Position numbers and translations under genes: made by a program. From Heterohyrax brucei (lineage: Eukaryota > Chordata > Mammalia > Hyracoidea > Procaviidae), in assembly GCA_028571685.1 (NCBI GenBank), contig CM053142.1, positions 133,122,796 to 133,186,795 of the forward strand: a stretch of 64,000 bases of DNA. Direction: 5' to 3'. The notes under the pieces were generated by a model. The model ran no database searches. It was not told the origin of the DNA and saw only the letters and a program-made list of their open reading frames with translations. Shown in pieces: positions 1 through 13,100 of this stretch; the first letter of the stretch is position 1, and the number at the start of each line of letters is the position of its first letter.

Positions 1-182
1 GGCTGGCTTTTTGTGATAGCATCACTGTACAAACTGAAATTAATGAATGTGTGTGTGTATTGCAGAGTATGAATGAATGTGTGTTGCTGTGATTAAATAG
101 TGAATATTAAGTTCAGTGCAGAAATTGTAGCAGAATATTTTGGTTATTCCTACCACTTCAGTTTTGAATATTAATATTTATA

Positions 183-270
183 CCCTCTAGAGCAGCTCTG
201 CTCTGTCCTATAAGATTGCTGTGGATCTAAGTTGACTCAACGACAGTGAGTTAGGTTTGGATTTCTGGTT
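183..270 (+). repeat. afrotherian SINE, 3' part
   Basis: The segment matches the SINE body 3' half: GCAGCTCTGCTCTGTCCTAT, then a GGATCTAAGTTGACTCAACG-like block and the GGTTTGG tail. Confidence 0.75.
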
Positions 271-696
271 TAGGACATTTAGATATATTTTCCTTTAAAA
301 AGTTGTCCCAAGTTTTACTTTTATCAGCAGTCTCCATACTGTTAGGAACCCCAGCTATTGTGTTTAAGTCTTTACTAAGAGATTTTTAAAAAGCTTGTTT
401 ATGTATGTACATTAAAATATCACTAATTTTACACATGCACACACAGTGATATGTCTTTTCCATATATTTATTGGCTATTCATATTTCTTCCTTAATGGGT
501 TACCTGTTTTAATGCTACCTTCTGTTTCTCTTTTTGAGACAAGTCTTATTTTTGTTAGTGTCCCTGTAGGCTATGATTAGTAACTTCTTTTCATTTGTTA
601 CATTTTTTTGTTACAAATATTTTCTGATTTTTCACTTTAAATTTAGTTTAATCTGTAACATACGAAGATTTTGTAATTTGTATTGAATGTGACCCA

Positions 697-866
697 TTTG
701 GAAACTCTGGTAGGGTAGTGGGTTAGGTGCTAGGTCTGTAACCAAAAAGTCGGCAGTTCAAATCCACCAGCCGCTCATTGGAAATTCTGTGGAGCAGTTC
801 TGCTGTGTCTTATAGGATTGTTGTGAATCAGATACGACTGTAGCGCTAGGCTGGGCTGGGGCTGGT
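697..866 (+). repeat. afrotherian SINE
   Basis: The copy starts GGAAACTCTGGTAGGGTAGTG, with the tRNA-derived B-box region GGCAGTTCAAATCCACCAG and the conserved GGAGCAGTTCTGCTGTGTC block. Confidence 0.88.
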
Positions 867-1123
867 GACCCATTTAGCCTTTTGTGTATATGTGTTTGTG
901 GTTTCTGTCTTTTGAGATCATGCTTAGTAAAAATATCTTTCCCAACTACAGGTTATTCAGCTGTTAAACCTGTTTTCTTCTAGTACTTAACATGTTTTGT
1001 TCTTTGCATGTAATTTATATCCATTAACAGTGTAGTTCGGTTTAAGTTGCACATTGTATGGTGACAGACTTTTTTCCTCCCTATAAGGTTATCCAGTTGC
1101 CCCAACATCATTTATAAGATACA

Positions 1124-1320
1124 CCAGGGGGCAGGAAATTTTTCCATGAAGGGCCAAATAATAAATTAATTTACTCTTTGTAGGTCAACAGACAAAATCA
1201 GGAATATTTTGTAGATATTTATATAATCACTGAAAATGTTAAAAGTTTTATTAGTTTACCTACCCTACAAAAACAGGCAGTGTGTTGACTTTGGTCTTCA
1301 GGCTGTGTGTGATTTGACTA
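1124..1320 (+). repeat. hAT-Charlie-like non-autonomous element
   Basis: CCATGAAGGGCCAAATAATA, TTTGTAGGTCAACAGACAAA and CAAAAACAGGCAGTGTGTTG follow the common hAT-derived repeat that starts CAGGGGTCAGCAAAC. Strongly diverged. Confidence 0.6.
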
Positions 1321-1702
1321 CCCGTAAGTTACATGATTCATTCGTGGCTAATACATACCTTAATACATACTGATGTCTGATGTATTCTTGGTCCTGTTTC
1401 TACAGTGTTTTGTTGTATATCATTCCTTTTTTTATGTCAGAACTACATTTTAAATTATTGTAACTTTGTAGACCATTTTAACATCTTAGGTAAAGGTCTT
1501 CCTCATTCTTCATAAAAATGTTTTTGATTATTACATATTTATACCAGTTTTGACATACTGACTCGTCAATGTTTTTCTTTTTTTTTCATACTCTTTATGC
1601 CTATTCCTAAATCGAGTTTATAGTTTCATTGCATTTTTCTGATTGGCTTTCAGTAATATATTAAATAGTTTGTGTGTGTTTATTTTATAACCAGTTACCT
1701 TA

Positions 1703-1843
1703 CGAACCAAGCCTGTTGCCTTTCAGTCTGTTCTGACTCATAGTGACCCTATAGCACAGAGTAGACCTGCCCCATAGGGGTTTCTAAGGAGTGGCAGGTA
1801 GATTCAGTTTGCTGTTGGTACAATGTAAAGAGCTTGTCTGCTC
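1703..1843 (-). repeat. afrotherian SINE, 3' part
   Basis: Minus-strand copy. On the + strand it shows GTTCTGACTCATAGTGACCC and CACAGAGTAGACCTGCCCCA, complements of the SINE 3' body. Confidence 0.82.
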
Positions 1844-1887
1844 CTCAGAAGGTATCCATTTTGAATACACAGGGCACTGCTTAGAAA

Positions 1888-1974
1888 CTTGGGTGGTTTG
1901 AACCCACCCAAGGGCTCCTGTAGCTAGGTAAGACTTTGTAGGAAACAATCGGCTCAACCACAGTGGGTTTTTAC
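1888..1974 (+). repeat. afrotherian SINE, degraded
   Basis: The segment reads GGTGGTTTGAACCCACCCAA and ends AACCACAGTGGGTTTTT. It resembles the B-box and tail of the same family and abuts the preceding minus-strand copy. Confidence 0.55.
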
Positions 1975-2538
1975 TTTATGAAACATTTATTAGTTCTTGA
2001 TTAGAGATGTGGGCTTCAGAAATCCTACTCTCTGAATTTATATCCCAGCTGTAGGATTTACTTGTCCTTGAGAAAGTTAGTCTGTGTCTTAGTTTTTCTC
2101 TTTTGTAAACCATGGCTAATAATACAGTAAAACCTGTGAAATCTAGAACCTTTGTAAGGCAGAAATCTGTCATACTAGGAACACAAATATTTTATACTAA
2201 CTGCAGAGAAAAGTGACATTTTGCTTGTCAAAGATGGAAAACCTTAACAGATCCAGAAAAACAAGGCAGTCTTGTTGAATTTTGGCTCTCATGGTTTTCA
2301 CTATACATGACTCATGGGTAGATACGGTAGTTGAGTATTGATGTGTAAAACTTTCAGAAGAATGGGTGGTAAATGTACAGGTAGTAAATATTAGAGTTAA
2401 ATGTAAGTAAATCAGAACATAAAGACTTCGAATTAAATGTTAAATCTTGATAGGAACTTTCTAAAACCTCTTAAACTTTTTTTGTATACATACAATCTTC
2501 AAACTAAATATGTTGGAAACAAAAGCCTAGGTCAGTAT

Positions 2539-2738
2539 AAAAACCCAAAAACTTATTGCCATGGAGTTGGCTCAGATTTGTGGCGGTCTTTAGGACAGAA
2601 TAGAACTGCCCCGTAGAGTTCCTAGGCTGTAATGACTATAAAAGCAGACGGCAGCATCTGCTGGAACACCTGATGGTTTAAAGTTAGTAATCTTTAATTA
2701 AGCAGCTGAGTGCTTAACCACTGCACACCAGAGCTTCT
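2539..2738 (-). repeat. afrotherian SINE
   Basis: Minus-strand copy: GGACAGAATAGAACTGCCCC near its left end and GAGTGCTTAACCACTGCACA with CCAGAGCTTC at its right end. Confidence 0.82.
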
Positions 2739-3294
2739 TCTAAATAGGAAGAAAAATTACACGATAAATCTGTAAAACACTTCAAATTTTGATATATCCA
2801 TAAAATAATTACAAAATATTTAGTAATTATTTAGTGAAACAGAAGAGTCAGTATCAAAGTGACTGCTGTGGAAATGTAATTAATGAGACCGTATAGGACA
2901 CAGTTTAGCAATATATATTAAAAGCCCTTCAAATGTGAACATTCCTTAAAATCAATGATAGGGCATTCTGTAAATTTGTATTTTGGCGGTAACCCAAAAG
3001 TCAGATAATACGATGTAAAGATGTCCATTAACCACATTTTTGAAAAGTACAACAGTGTTAAACTTGTGTTCTTTCTGTACTAAGGAGCTAATTACAATCA
3101 CTATTTCCATATGTATTTAAATTACACTATTTTTAAGTATTTCTTTTGAAAACTTAAGAATGTTTTAATCAAAACTGTGTGATTTTTGTTGGTAATCTAA
3201 TTCATAAATTACCAGATCTGTGGCTTAGTGACTTTTATTTTTCTGCCTGCCCCTTTTCTCTTTTGATGTTTTTAGTGTATGTATTATTTAGTGT

Positions 3295-4945
3295 ACATGT
3301 GTGTGTAGAACAATGAAGTACACACACCATATGCATCATTCTGTGTCCCCCAAGTCCAGTCCATTCTTTGTCTGAAATGTTGGCTTCAGTACTGGTTTCA
3401 GGTCTGGGTTAGTAGCAAGTCTAGGAGCCGTGTTCTCCGGGGGACCCTCCAGGCTGTCAGACCATCAGTTCTGGTCTTTTAATAGAGTTCATGATCTGCA
3501 CACCTCCTTTTCTCATGCTGTGACAGGGACTCTACATTGTGTTCCCTGTTAGGGCTATCTTTGGTAATGGCTGGGCACCATCTGGTTCTTCTGGTCTCAT
3601 GCTGATACATGGGTCCTTCTGTTTCCTGGGCTTATTTTCCTTCATGTCTTTGATGTTCTCAGATGTCATCTGTTCCAGGTGGGTTTGGACCGGTTGATGT
3701 TCCCCAGATGGCAGCTTGCTATCTTTTAAGACCTCAGACTCCAGTCACCAGTAGGAGATGTAGAAGACTCTCTTAGCGAAAGACTAGTTATGCCAGTTGA
3801 CGTTAATGTCCCCCAAGAACATGGTTCCCAGACCTGTGTCCTTGCTACTCTGTCCTTTGAAGTGTTGAGTTGAATTTAGAAAACCTTTTAGCTTATGGTG
3901 TAGTCCACTTATGCTGACCTGGCTTTTCCTGCATGCTGTCACTCCCATCACCTAACCAGATTCCTATCAACTATCTAACAATATATGAATAACCCTCTCC
4001 CTCTCTTCTCACCCTTGTAGCCATCAAAGAGTATTTTCTTCTGTGCATAAGTCCTTATAATAGTGATCTCGTGCAGTATTTGACCTTTTGCAGCTGAATA
4101 ATTTTGCTCAGCATAATGTCTTCCAATTGATTCCAGGTTATGTTTCCTAAAATCATTGTTCTTCATCATCATGTAGTTTTCCAGGGGTATATATACTATA
4201 GTTCGTTTATTTATTCATCTGTTGATGGGCACCTAGGTTTATTCCATCCTTTTGCCATTGTGGACAGTGCTGCAGTAAACATTGCTGTGCATGTGTCTTT
4301 TCACGTAACAGCCCTGTTTCTGTAGGATACAGTCTAAGCAGTGATACTGCTGGATCATATGGTATTTCTATTTCTAGCTTCTTAAGAAAGTGCCAAATTG
4401 CTCTCCAAAGAGGTACCATTTTGCATTCCTACCAGCAGTGTAGGAGAGTTCCAGTCTCTCCACAGCCTCTGCAACATTTTTTGTTTTGTGGTTTGGGGGT
4501 TATGGTCAACCTTGTTAGGATGAGTTGGTATCTCATTGTAGATTTCATTTGGAGTTGTCTAATGGGTCATGATCATGAGTGTTTCCTTATGTGTCTTTCA
4601 GCTGCCTGGCTGTCTTCTTTGGTGAAATGTCTGTTCATGTCATTTGCCCATTGTTTAATTGGGTTATTTGTTGTTTTCTTGTTGATATTTTTCAGTACCT
4701 TGTAGACTGTGGAAATTAGTTGTTGATCTGATAATGTGGTTGCCAGATATTTTTTCCCATTCTGTAGGGAGTCTTATTTTACTCTCTTGATAGCAGTCTT
4801 TAAATGAGCATAAGTTTGATTTCTAGTAGTTACCATTTATTTTCTCTTCTGTGGTTTGTACATTGTTAGTAAGATTTTATAGTCTGTTTAAGCCACATAT
4901 GAGGATATAGTGTTGTCTTTATTTTTTCTTCCACAACCATTGTTG
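3295..4945 (-). mobile_element. L1 fragment: part of 3' UTR and C-terminal ORF2
   Basis: Reads on the minus strand. Positions 3295-4130 match the 3' UTR of the other L1 copies here (same block at 8212-8830). Positions 4140-4870 hold a decayed ORF2 C-terminus; the stretch WRAIWHFLKKLEIEIPYDPA is recognisable. The 5' part of the element is missing and the extreme 3' end appears lost as well. No functional product. Confidence 0.85.
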
Positions 4946-5165
4946 TTTTAGATTGATTTCCCTTTTTCATTACATATTTTTAATTTTGAATTATTCTTCA
5001 GATTTTGTCTAGATCTGTAATTGTATTGTGTCTGCACATGTGCATATATACAAACATGCCTTTTGTCTTTTGTAGATATTACTCAGAAATGATAGTTTTA
5101 AAAATAGCTTTTCCTGGAATAATAACATAATGCTAGGACTTATATCATGGCCTTACCTGTAAGTA

Positions 5166-6420
5166 TGAAGTCTTGACAGTTAAGTTCACGAACTCAGAAA
5201 AAGTGCTACATATGTCATTGGTAAATGATCACTATGATCACCTTCACAGTACTGCTTGGGAAGCTATGCACAGACACCAGTGCGTAGTCCACTCTTTAAA
5301 GCAATTTTGGAGCTCTTTTTCTGGAATGGCCATCAGAGCTGTTGTCATATTACCCTTGATGTCCTGAATGTCATGAAAATGTCTTCTTTCAAGATTTCCT
5401 TTATCTTTAGGTAAAGAAAAACGTCATTGGGGGCCGGATCAAGTGAGTAGGGAGGGCGTTTCAATGCAATTACTTGTTTACTGGCTAAAAACTGTCTCAC
5501 AGACAGTGCAGTGTAAGCTGGTGCATTGTTGTAATGCAAGAGCCATGAGTTGTTGGCAGAGTTTAGTCATTTTTGTCCAACTTTTTCACACAGCCTTTTC
5601 AGTACTTCTAAATAGTAAACTTGGTTAACTGTTTGTCCATTTGGTACAGATTCCTAATGAACAATCTCTCTGATATTAAAAAAGGTAGTAGCATTGTTAA
5701 TGGTTCTTGATTTGGACTGACAGAACTTTTTGGGTTGTGGAGGATTAGCTGACTTCCATTGTGCACTTTCACATTTTGTTTCAGGGTCATGGTGGTACAC
5801 CCATGTTTCATCACCAGTGATAACGTGGCCCAAAACATAATCTTTCCTTCTCCAAAAAGTCCTGGTAAACTTTGACTCTCCTTTGCTCTTGTTCATTGGT
5901 GAGCTCCTTTCTGACCATCTTTGCATACTTCTTTCTCATGCCAAGATTTTTAGTTTATTTTCCTGTTACTCTATTGATGCTTGCATGGTCTGCTATGATT
6001 CTTACAGTCAGCTGACAATTTTGTTGCACAGTTCAATGAATTTTTGCAATGGTTTCATCAATTCTGATTGTTACTGGCCACCCTGACCTCTCTTCATCAG
6101 TCACGCTTTATCTCCCTTCAGAATAATGTTCAGTACATTTGTTCACTGCCATGTTATGCACAGCACTATCACCATGAACTAGACTAGTATGTCCGTAATT
6201 TCACTTCCACAAGAATTTGAATGTTTTCTCATTGCTGTAAGTCAAGCTCTGACATTCTTGTGACAGCACACAAAAACACATGACAGCACCATCACACATT
6301 GACATGAACACAGATGTGAGACATTGATGTACCAAGGTTATGAAACCTTATCAAGTTGTTTGTACAGTGCTGTCAGTGTAAGTGCACAGTGGCAAGTTTG
6401 TGAACTTAATTGGCAGACCT
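5166..6420 (-). mobile_element. mariner-type DNA transposon with decayed transposase
   Basis: About 1.25 kb, the usual mariner size, bounded by imperfect terminal inverted repeats (about 5166-5194 and 6391-6420; the cores TTAAGTTCACGAACT and AGTTTGTGAACTTAA pair as inverted repeats) and TA on both sides. Minus-strand frames show mariner transposase motifs in order: TGDETWVYHHDPETK, the NNAPAYTALSVRQFL block and the APND block. The second catalytic position, normally Asp in DNAPAHTA, is Asn here, and frames are broken, so the element is dead. Flanked by L1 fragments in the CNOT2 intron. Confidence 0.88.
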
Positions 6421-6759
6421 TATATAGTGTACAGTGAATTTTTCAAACCTCTTTTGAAGTTGAAATACTTACTTTTTAACACTTTCCTGGCCAGAAGTTT
6501 TCATTTAACAAAATTTTATTGTATTTTAAAGCCATTTATTCTCATGGGGAAATATTTTCTTTACCAAACTGCTTTAAGTGCTTATTAAAATAAATTCTAG
6601 GGTTTAAGATACCTTTGCTAGGTGGAGTGATTATGAGAGATGATAACTACTAGGAAGCATGAGAGAGAGAGAGACTAACATTTCTGTAGTTACAGAGAGT
6701 TGACAGGAGCCAAATTTGGTTATTATTCAGTTTTTCAAATGTACATTTAAAGAAGAACC

Positions 6760-6871
6760 TGTTTCAGGGTCATGGGGTACACCCTTGTTTCGTCACCAAT
6801 GAAAACATGGCCCCAAACATAATCTTTCCTCTGCAAAAGATTTCTAATCACTCTTTGAAGTCAAGCTCAGG
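6760..6871 (-). mobile_element. second, internal fragment of the same mariner family
   Basis: About 110 bp closely matching 5778-5885 of the neighbouring mariner, including GTTTCAGGGTCATGG and CCAAACATAATCTTTCC, in the same orientation. It has no terminal repeats of its own. Confidence 0.75.
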
Positions 6872-6998
6872 TTTTTTTTTGTTTTTATTGATTTTCAAAT
6901 TATTTGTAGTAGCAGTGGAAGTAATTTTTAAAATACAGCTATTTCTAACTTGTTGATTGTTATTACTGTTCGGTATATTAAAGTCTTAGAGGATACTT

Positions 6999-7171
6999 GG
7001 GAGTCCTGGTGGCACAGTGATTGAGAACTTGGCTACCAACGAAAAGGTTGACATTTTGAATCCACCAGCTATTCCTTGAAAATCCTGTGTGACAGTTTTG
7101 CTCTGTATTGCAGGATTGCTGTGAGTCAGAATCAGGTCAATAGCAATGGGTTTGGTTTTTGGTTTGGTTTT
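6999..7171 (+). repeat. afrotherian SINE
   Basis: The copy starts GGGAGTCCTGGTGGCACAGTG and ends with CAATGGGTTTGGTTTTTGG. Nearly complete. Confidence 0.88.
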
Positions 7172-7755
7172 CGTGGGTCAGGAAAATAAGTGGAATTGTG
7201 TTACTCATTCTTATCAATGACTTCTGGTTCAGAACTGGCTAAATGGCAGTGGGTTTAATCCAGGCATAGCTCTTTGGTCACAGTGTGCAGTCGACTTCTT
7301 GAAGGATGAGAAAATACTTAATGGTTGTTTTAGACTGAGAACACAGTGACCTACTTGTTGGTCTTAGTGTTCCACAGATCATGTGATATTTAATCTTTCT
7401 TTAAAAAAATATTTTATTGTGATTGAGTGAAAGTATACAATCTAAATTAAATTTGCTTACCCACCTGTCTGCATCTTCTACTCTCCTGCCCAGTGACAGC
7501 ACACTCTTCCTTTTCATTCTGTATATGTCGTGTCCTCTTAACAATCTCCTCTTGTCCCCTCCGCTTAGCCCTGTCCTCTCCCTTCTAGTAAGAGGCCAGT
7601 AGGACAGCATCCTATAGATGAATAGAACTGTAAAGTACATGCCACCTTATGGTCACATTGTTTTGCATGTCCAGTCCATTCTTGCCCGAAGAGTTGACTT
7701 CAGTAATGTTTTCTGGCCGGGGGCAGCAGCAGTTCTAGGGTCCATACTCCCGGGG

Positions 7756-8211
7756 TGTCCTAGTCACCTGGTACCGCTCTAATGGAAAATACCACGAGTG
7801 GAAGGTTTCATGAGGAGAAGCTTTTATTGACACAAGCTGGTAAGCTGCAAATCAATTTGTAGGTTGTAAGTCCATTCAGAATGACAAATCATCACAGTCC
7901 GGTAGGCTGAGTCCAAATCCAGTGAGAGCATCTCGGCACAGGAACCTCGGGTCCAAAGGACATGCTCTGCTCTCGGTGCTTCTCTCTCGATGGTATGAGG
8001 TTCCCAGCTTCCTCTGCTCACTTCTCTCCCTTATAGTCCACAAGCTTGTAGCTTGGGTTCTGCCTCACTAACACAACTGCAAACCATTCTCCATCATCAT
8101 ATCACAGAGACAGGATTCACAACACATGGGAGGAAGGGCACCATGTTGGAACTCCAAACCAAGTCAAATCAGCACATACATTTTTGGGGGGACACAGTTC
8201 AATCCATGACA
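7756..8211 (-). mobile_element. solo LTR, MaLR (ERVL) type, inside L1
   Basis: On the minus strand it begins TGTCATGGATTGAACTGTGT with the following run of C, typical of MaLR LTRs, and ends at the complement of TGTCCTAG. The flanks are CGGGG (7751-7755) and CAGGG (8212-8216): a 5-bp target duplication with one CpG-type change. No internal viral genes are present. It splits the L1 3' UTR. Confidence 0.8.
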
Positions 8212-9702
8212 CAGGGGAACCTCCAGGCTGCCAGGCTATCAGTTGCTGTCTTTTAGTGGAGTTCTCGAGGTGCACCCCTCTTTTTCCCTTCAACATTGTG
8301 TGTCCCATCACAGCTGTCTTTGATGGTGGCTGGGTGCCATCTGGTTCTTCTGGTCACATGTTGATACAGTCACCCATTCACATGGATCCTTCTGTCTCCT
8401 GGGCTCTTTTTTCGTCATGTCTTTGTTGTTCTTGGTGATCGTCTGTTCCAGATGAGTTGGGACCATTTGTTGTACCTCAGATGGCACCTTGCTGGCTTCT
8501 AAGACCCCAAACACCACTCACCAATATGGGATGCAGAAGACTCTCTTATCAATGGGCTAGTTATGCTAGTTGGCCTCGATGTCCCCAGGCCCCCATGCCT
8601 GCTACTCTATCCTTACAATATTAGGTTAAAATTAGAAGAGTTTTCAGGTTATATTGAAGTCCAGTTAAGTTGATCCTCTTTCTACTATGTATTGTCACTG
8701 CTTTCACCCCACCAAATTCCTGTCAACTATCTAGTCTATGACCAGCCTTCTCCTTTCTTTCCAACCCTTGCAGCCATCAAAGTCTTGCCTTCTGTACATA
8801 AGTCTGTTTTTAAGTGCTTTTAGTAGGGGCCTCATATAGTATTTGTCCTTTTGCTGCTGACTGATTTCACTCAGTGTAATACCTTCCAATTGAAACTAGG
8901 TTATGAGATGTATCCTAAAATCATCATTGCTGTTTATCATTGCATAGTGGTTCTGTTGAGTATATGTATCATATTTTGTTCATCTGTTCATCTGCTGTTG
9001 GGCATCTGGGTTGATTCCATCTTTTTGCTTTTGTGGACTGTGTGCAATAAACAATCGTGTGCGTATATCTGTTCTTGTGACTACCCTTGTTCTGTAAGTT
9101 ATATTCCAAGCAGTGGGATTACTGGATCTAATGGTATATCAAATTCCAGCTTTTTAAGGAAGCACCAGATTGCTTTCCAAAGAGGTTGTACCATTTTGCA
9201 ATCCCACCAGCAGTGGAGGAGAGTTCCAGTCTCTGTACAGCTTCTGTAGCATTTATTGTTTTGTGTTTTTTGGATCAAGCCCAACTTTGTTGTGGTGAGA
9301 TGGTATCTCATTGTAGTTTTGATTTGGATTTCTCTAATAGCTAATGATCATGAGCATTTTCTCATGTGTCTTTTGGCTGCCTGGAAGTCCTCTTTGGTGA
9401 AGTATCTGTCCATCTCCTTTGCCCTTTGCTTAACTGGATTATTTACCTTTTTCTTGTTGATATTTTGTATACCTTGTAGATTATGGTAGTCAGATGTCAG
9501 TCTGACATGTAGTTGCAAAATATTTTTTCCCATTCGATAAATGGTGTTACAGTTATTTTAGTAAAGTCTTAGCTTGAGCAAAAGTGTTTGATTCTTAGTT
9601 TCCAGTTTCCAGTTTTCTGTTTTCTCTTCTGTTGGTTGTGCTTTGTTTGGGAAATTTTGAAGTCTGTCTAAGTTGTGTGTTAAAACTTCTATTGTTGACC
9701 TT

Positions 9703-10135
9703 ATTTTTTTTTATTTATCTTATTATGATTAAGTGAAAATGTACATTCCCATATAAATTTGCATGCCTGCCTATGTGCAACTGCCACTGCTCTCCCTCCC
9801 CCACGACAGCACAGTCTTCCTCTCTGTTCTGTACATGTCATATACTCCTAACAATCTCCTGTCCCCTGCTTTCCACCATCTACCGTGCTTCCAGTAAGAG
9901 GTCAGCAGGACAACATGCTATAGATGCGTAGTACCATGAAGTGCACACACAATATGGTCACTGTGTGTCGCCAAGTGCAATCCGTTCCTGTCTGAAGAGT
10001 TGACCACCATTGTGATTTTTGGACACGGGCAGCATCAGGGCCAGGGGCCATGCTCTCAAGGGAACCCTGAGGCCTCTGGACCATCAGTTGCGATCTTTTA
10101 GTGGAGATCTCAAGGTGCACCCCTCTTCCATGATG
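9703..10135 (-). mobile_element. L1 3' UTR segment nested in ORF2 of another L1
   Basis: About 430 bp matching the L1 3' UTR copies at 22198 and 50979 (shared TGAAAATGTACATTCCCATA-type block). It interrupts the ORF2 region of the L1 at 7395-13378. Flanking TATTGTT on both sides may be the target duplication. Confidence 0.72.
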
Positions 10136-13100
10136 CTTATTGTTCTAGGTTTGATATTTACATGATCTATCTTATTGAGGTAATTTTCATGTGAGGTGTA
10201 AGATACGGTTCTTGTTTCAATTTTTGCAGATGCATATCCAATTTTGCCAGCACCATGTGTTAAAGAGACGGTCCTTACCCCAGTTTACAATCTTAGGGCC
10301 TTTGTCAAATATCTACTGTTCATAAGAGGATGGTCACATCTCTGGAGTCTCAGCCGTGTTCCATTGGTCTGTACATCTCTTTATACCAATACGAAGCTGT
10401 CTTGACTACTGTGGCAAGGTAGTAGGTTCTAAGATCAGGTAGTGTGAGGCCTCCTACTGTGTTACTCTTTGGTAGTGCTTTGCCTATCGGTGGTTTCTTC
10501 CCTGTCCAAACAAAGTTGATGATTTGTTTCTCCATCTCATTAAAAAATGACAGTGGAATTTGTATTGGGATTGCATTTTATGTGTAAACCACTTTGAGTA
10601 GAATAGCCATTTTCGTAATGTTAAGTCTTCCTATCTATGAGTGGGGTAGTTTTCTTCATTTATGTAAGTCTCTCTTAGTTTCTTACAGTAAGGTCTTGTA
10701 GTTCTCTTTGTATAGGTCTCTTCTCTAGTTAGATTTATTCCTGTGTATTTTATCTTCTTGGGGGCTATAGTAAATGGTATTGATTTGGTGATTTGTTCTT
10801 TGATGGATCTGTCTGTTGGTATAAAAGAATCCTACTGATTTACTTATGTTTATCTTATATCCTGAACTATTAGTTTGAGTAGTTTACTTATGGATTCTGT
10901 GGGATTCTCTGCATATACAATCATATCATCTGCAAATAGGAAGAGTTTTATTTCCACTTTGTCAGTGCAGGTGCCCTTTCTTTTTCTTGGCTGACTGTTC
11001 TGGCTAGAACTTCTAGTACAGTGCTGAATAGAAGTGGTAAGAGTGGGCATCCTTGTCTGGTTCCTGTTCTCAAGGAGAATTCCTACTGTCTCTCTCCTTT
11101 CAGGATGATGTAGGAAGTTGGCTTTGCGTAGATGCCTCTTATTTGTGTTGAGGCATTTGACTTCTATTCCTGTTTTGCTCAGAGTTTTTATAATGAATGG
11201 GTGTTGGACTTTGTCAAATGTCTTGTCTGCACTGATTGAAAAAATTAGGTGATTCTTTTGTGTTATTTACGTGGTTGATTAATTATGTTTTGTGTTATTT
11301 ATATAGTTAATCACATGACATGTCTTTCTGGTGTTCAGCCAGACTTGCATCCCTCATATAAATGCAACTTTGTGATGATGGATTATTTTTTGCTGTATTG
11401 TTTGAATTCCATTGGCAGCAATTTTGTTGAAGATTTTTGCATCTAGGTTCATGAGTGATACTGTTTTGTAATTTTCCTTTGTTGTGGGATCTTTTCCTGG
11501 CTTTGCTATCTGTGTTATGCAGGCTTCATAAAATGAAGTGGGAAGTATTCTGTCCCTTTCTGTTCTTTGTAATAGTCTTGGGAGTGTTGGAGTTAACTCT
11601 TCTCTAGAAGTTTGGTAGAATTCTACGGTGAAGCCATCTGGGCCGTGGCTTTTTTTGGTTGGTAGTTCTTTTGATGACTTTCTCAATCTCTTACTTTGTG
11701 ATGGGTTTATCAAGTTGTACTACTTCTCCTTGTGATAATTTTGGTAGGTGATACGAATCTAGAATTTGTCCATTTCCTCTAGGGTTTCAACTCTGTTAAA
11801 ATACAGTCTTTTGTAGTATTCTGTTCATGATACTTTTGATTTCAGTTGAGTCTGATGTGACATCTCCCATCTCATTTCTTATTTGGGTTATTTGTTTCTT
11901 TCTCTGTTTTTCTTTTGTAAGGTTAGCCAGTAGTTTAATTTTACTGATCTTTTCAGAAAACCAGGTTTTGGTTTTGTGATTTTTTTTTTAATTGTTCTTC
12001 TGTTCTCTAATTCATTTAGTTGTACTCTAATCTTTGTGATCTGTTTTCTTCCAGTGCCAAAGGGGTTCCTCTGTTGCTGTCTTCCCAAGCTGTAGGGTTA
12101 ATTCCTTGGTTTGAGTCCTTTCTTCCTTCTGGATGTGTGCATTTATAGAGATAAATTGACCTCTGAGTACTGCTTTTGCTGTATCCCATAGTTTTTTCTA
12201 GGATGTGTTTTGATTCTCATTGGTGCCATAAATTTCTTCATTTCATCCTTGATTTCTTCTGTAACCCATGACTTTTTGAGCAACATGTTGTTGTTCAGTT
12301 TCCATGAATTCAGATTTCTTTATGTATTTTTTTCTGGTATTGATTTTGACTTCTATGGCTTTATGCTCTGAGAAGATGCTTTGGATTTTGTTGAGACTTG
12401 TCTTATGTCCTATCACATGTTCTATTCTGGAAAATGTTCCATGTGCATTGGAAAATATGTATTTACCTGTCAGTGGATATAAAGGTCTGCATATGTCAAT
12501 GAGGTCTGGTTGGTTAATTGTGGCAATAAGATCTTTTGTGTCTGTACTGAGCTATTTTCTGGATCATCTGTCCACTACTGAAAGTGGAGTGTTGAAGTCT
12601 CCAGCTGTTATTGTAGAGTAATCTATCTCACTTTTCAGTGTAGTCAGTGTTTCTTTGATGTATTTAGACACTCTGGTATTAGGTGCATAAATATTTAAAA
12701 TTGTGAAGTCCTGTTTGTTTGTTGAACCTCTCTGCAGTGCATAGTGACCATCCTTGTGCACGATGGTGGATTTTCACATTAAAATCTACTTTGGGATTAG
12801 TATTGCTCTTCTTTGTATGTTGTTAGCTTGGTATATATTATTCCATCCTTTAAATTTCAGTTTGTTCATATCTTTGAATCTAAAGTATGTTTCTTGTAAG
12901 CAACATATGGATGGATCGTGTGTTTTAATCCAGGATGTCACTCGTCATCTCTTTACTGGAGCCTTCGGTCTATTTGCATTCAGTGTAATTAGTGATATGT
13001 GTGTATTTAGTGGTGTCATTTTGATGTATTTATTTTTGTGTTGGTGTTTTCTATGTTGCTGTTAATATTCTATTCTTGGTCAGTCTTCTTTATGGGTTGA

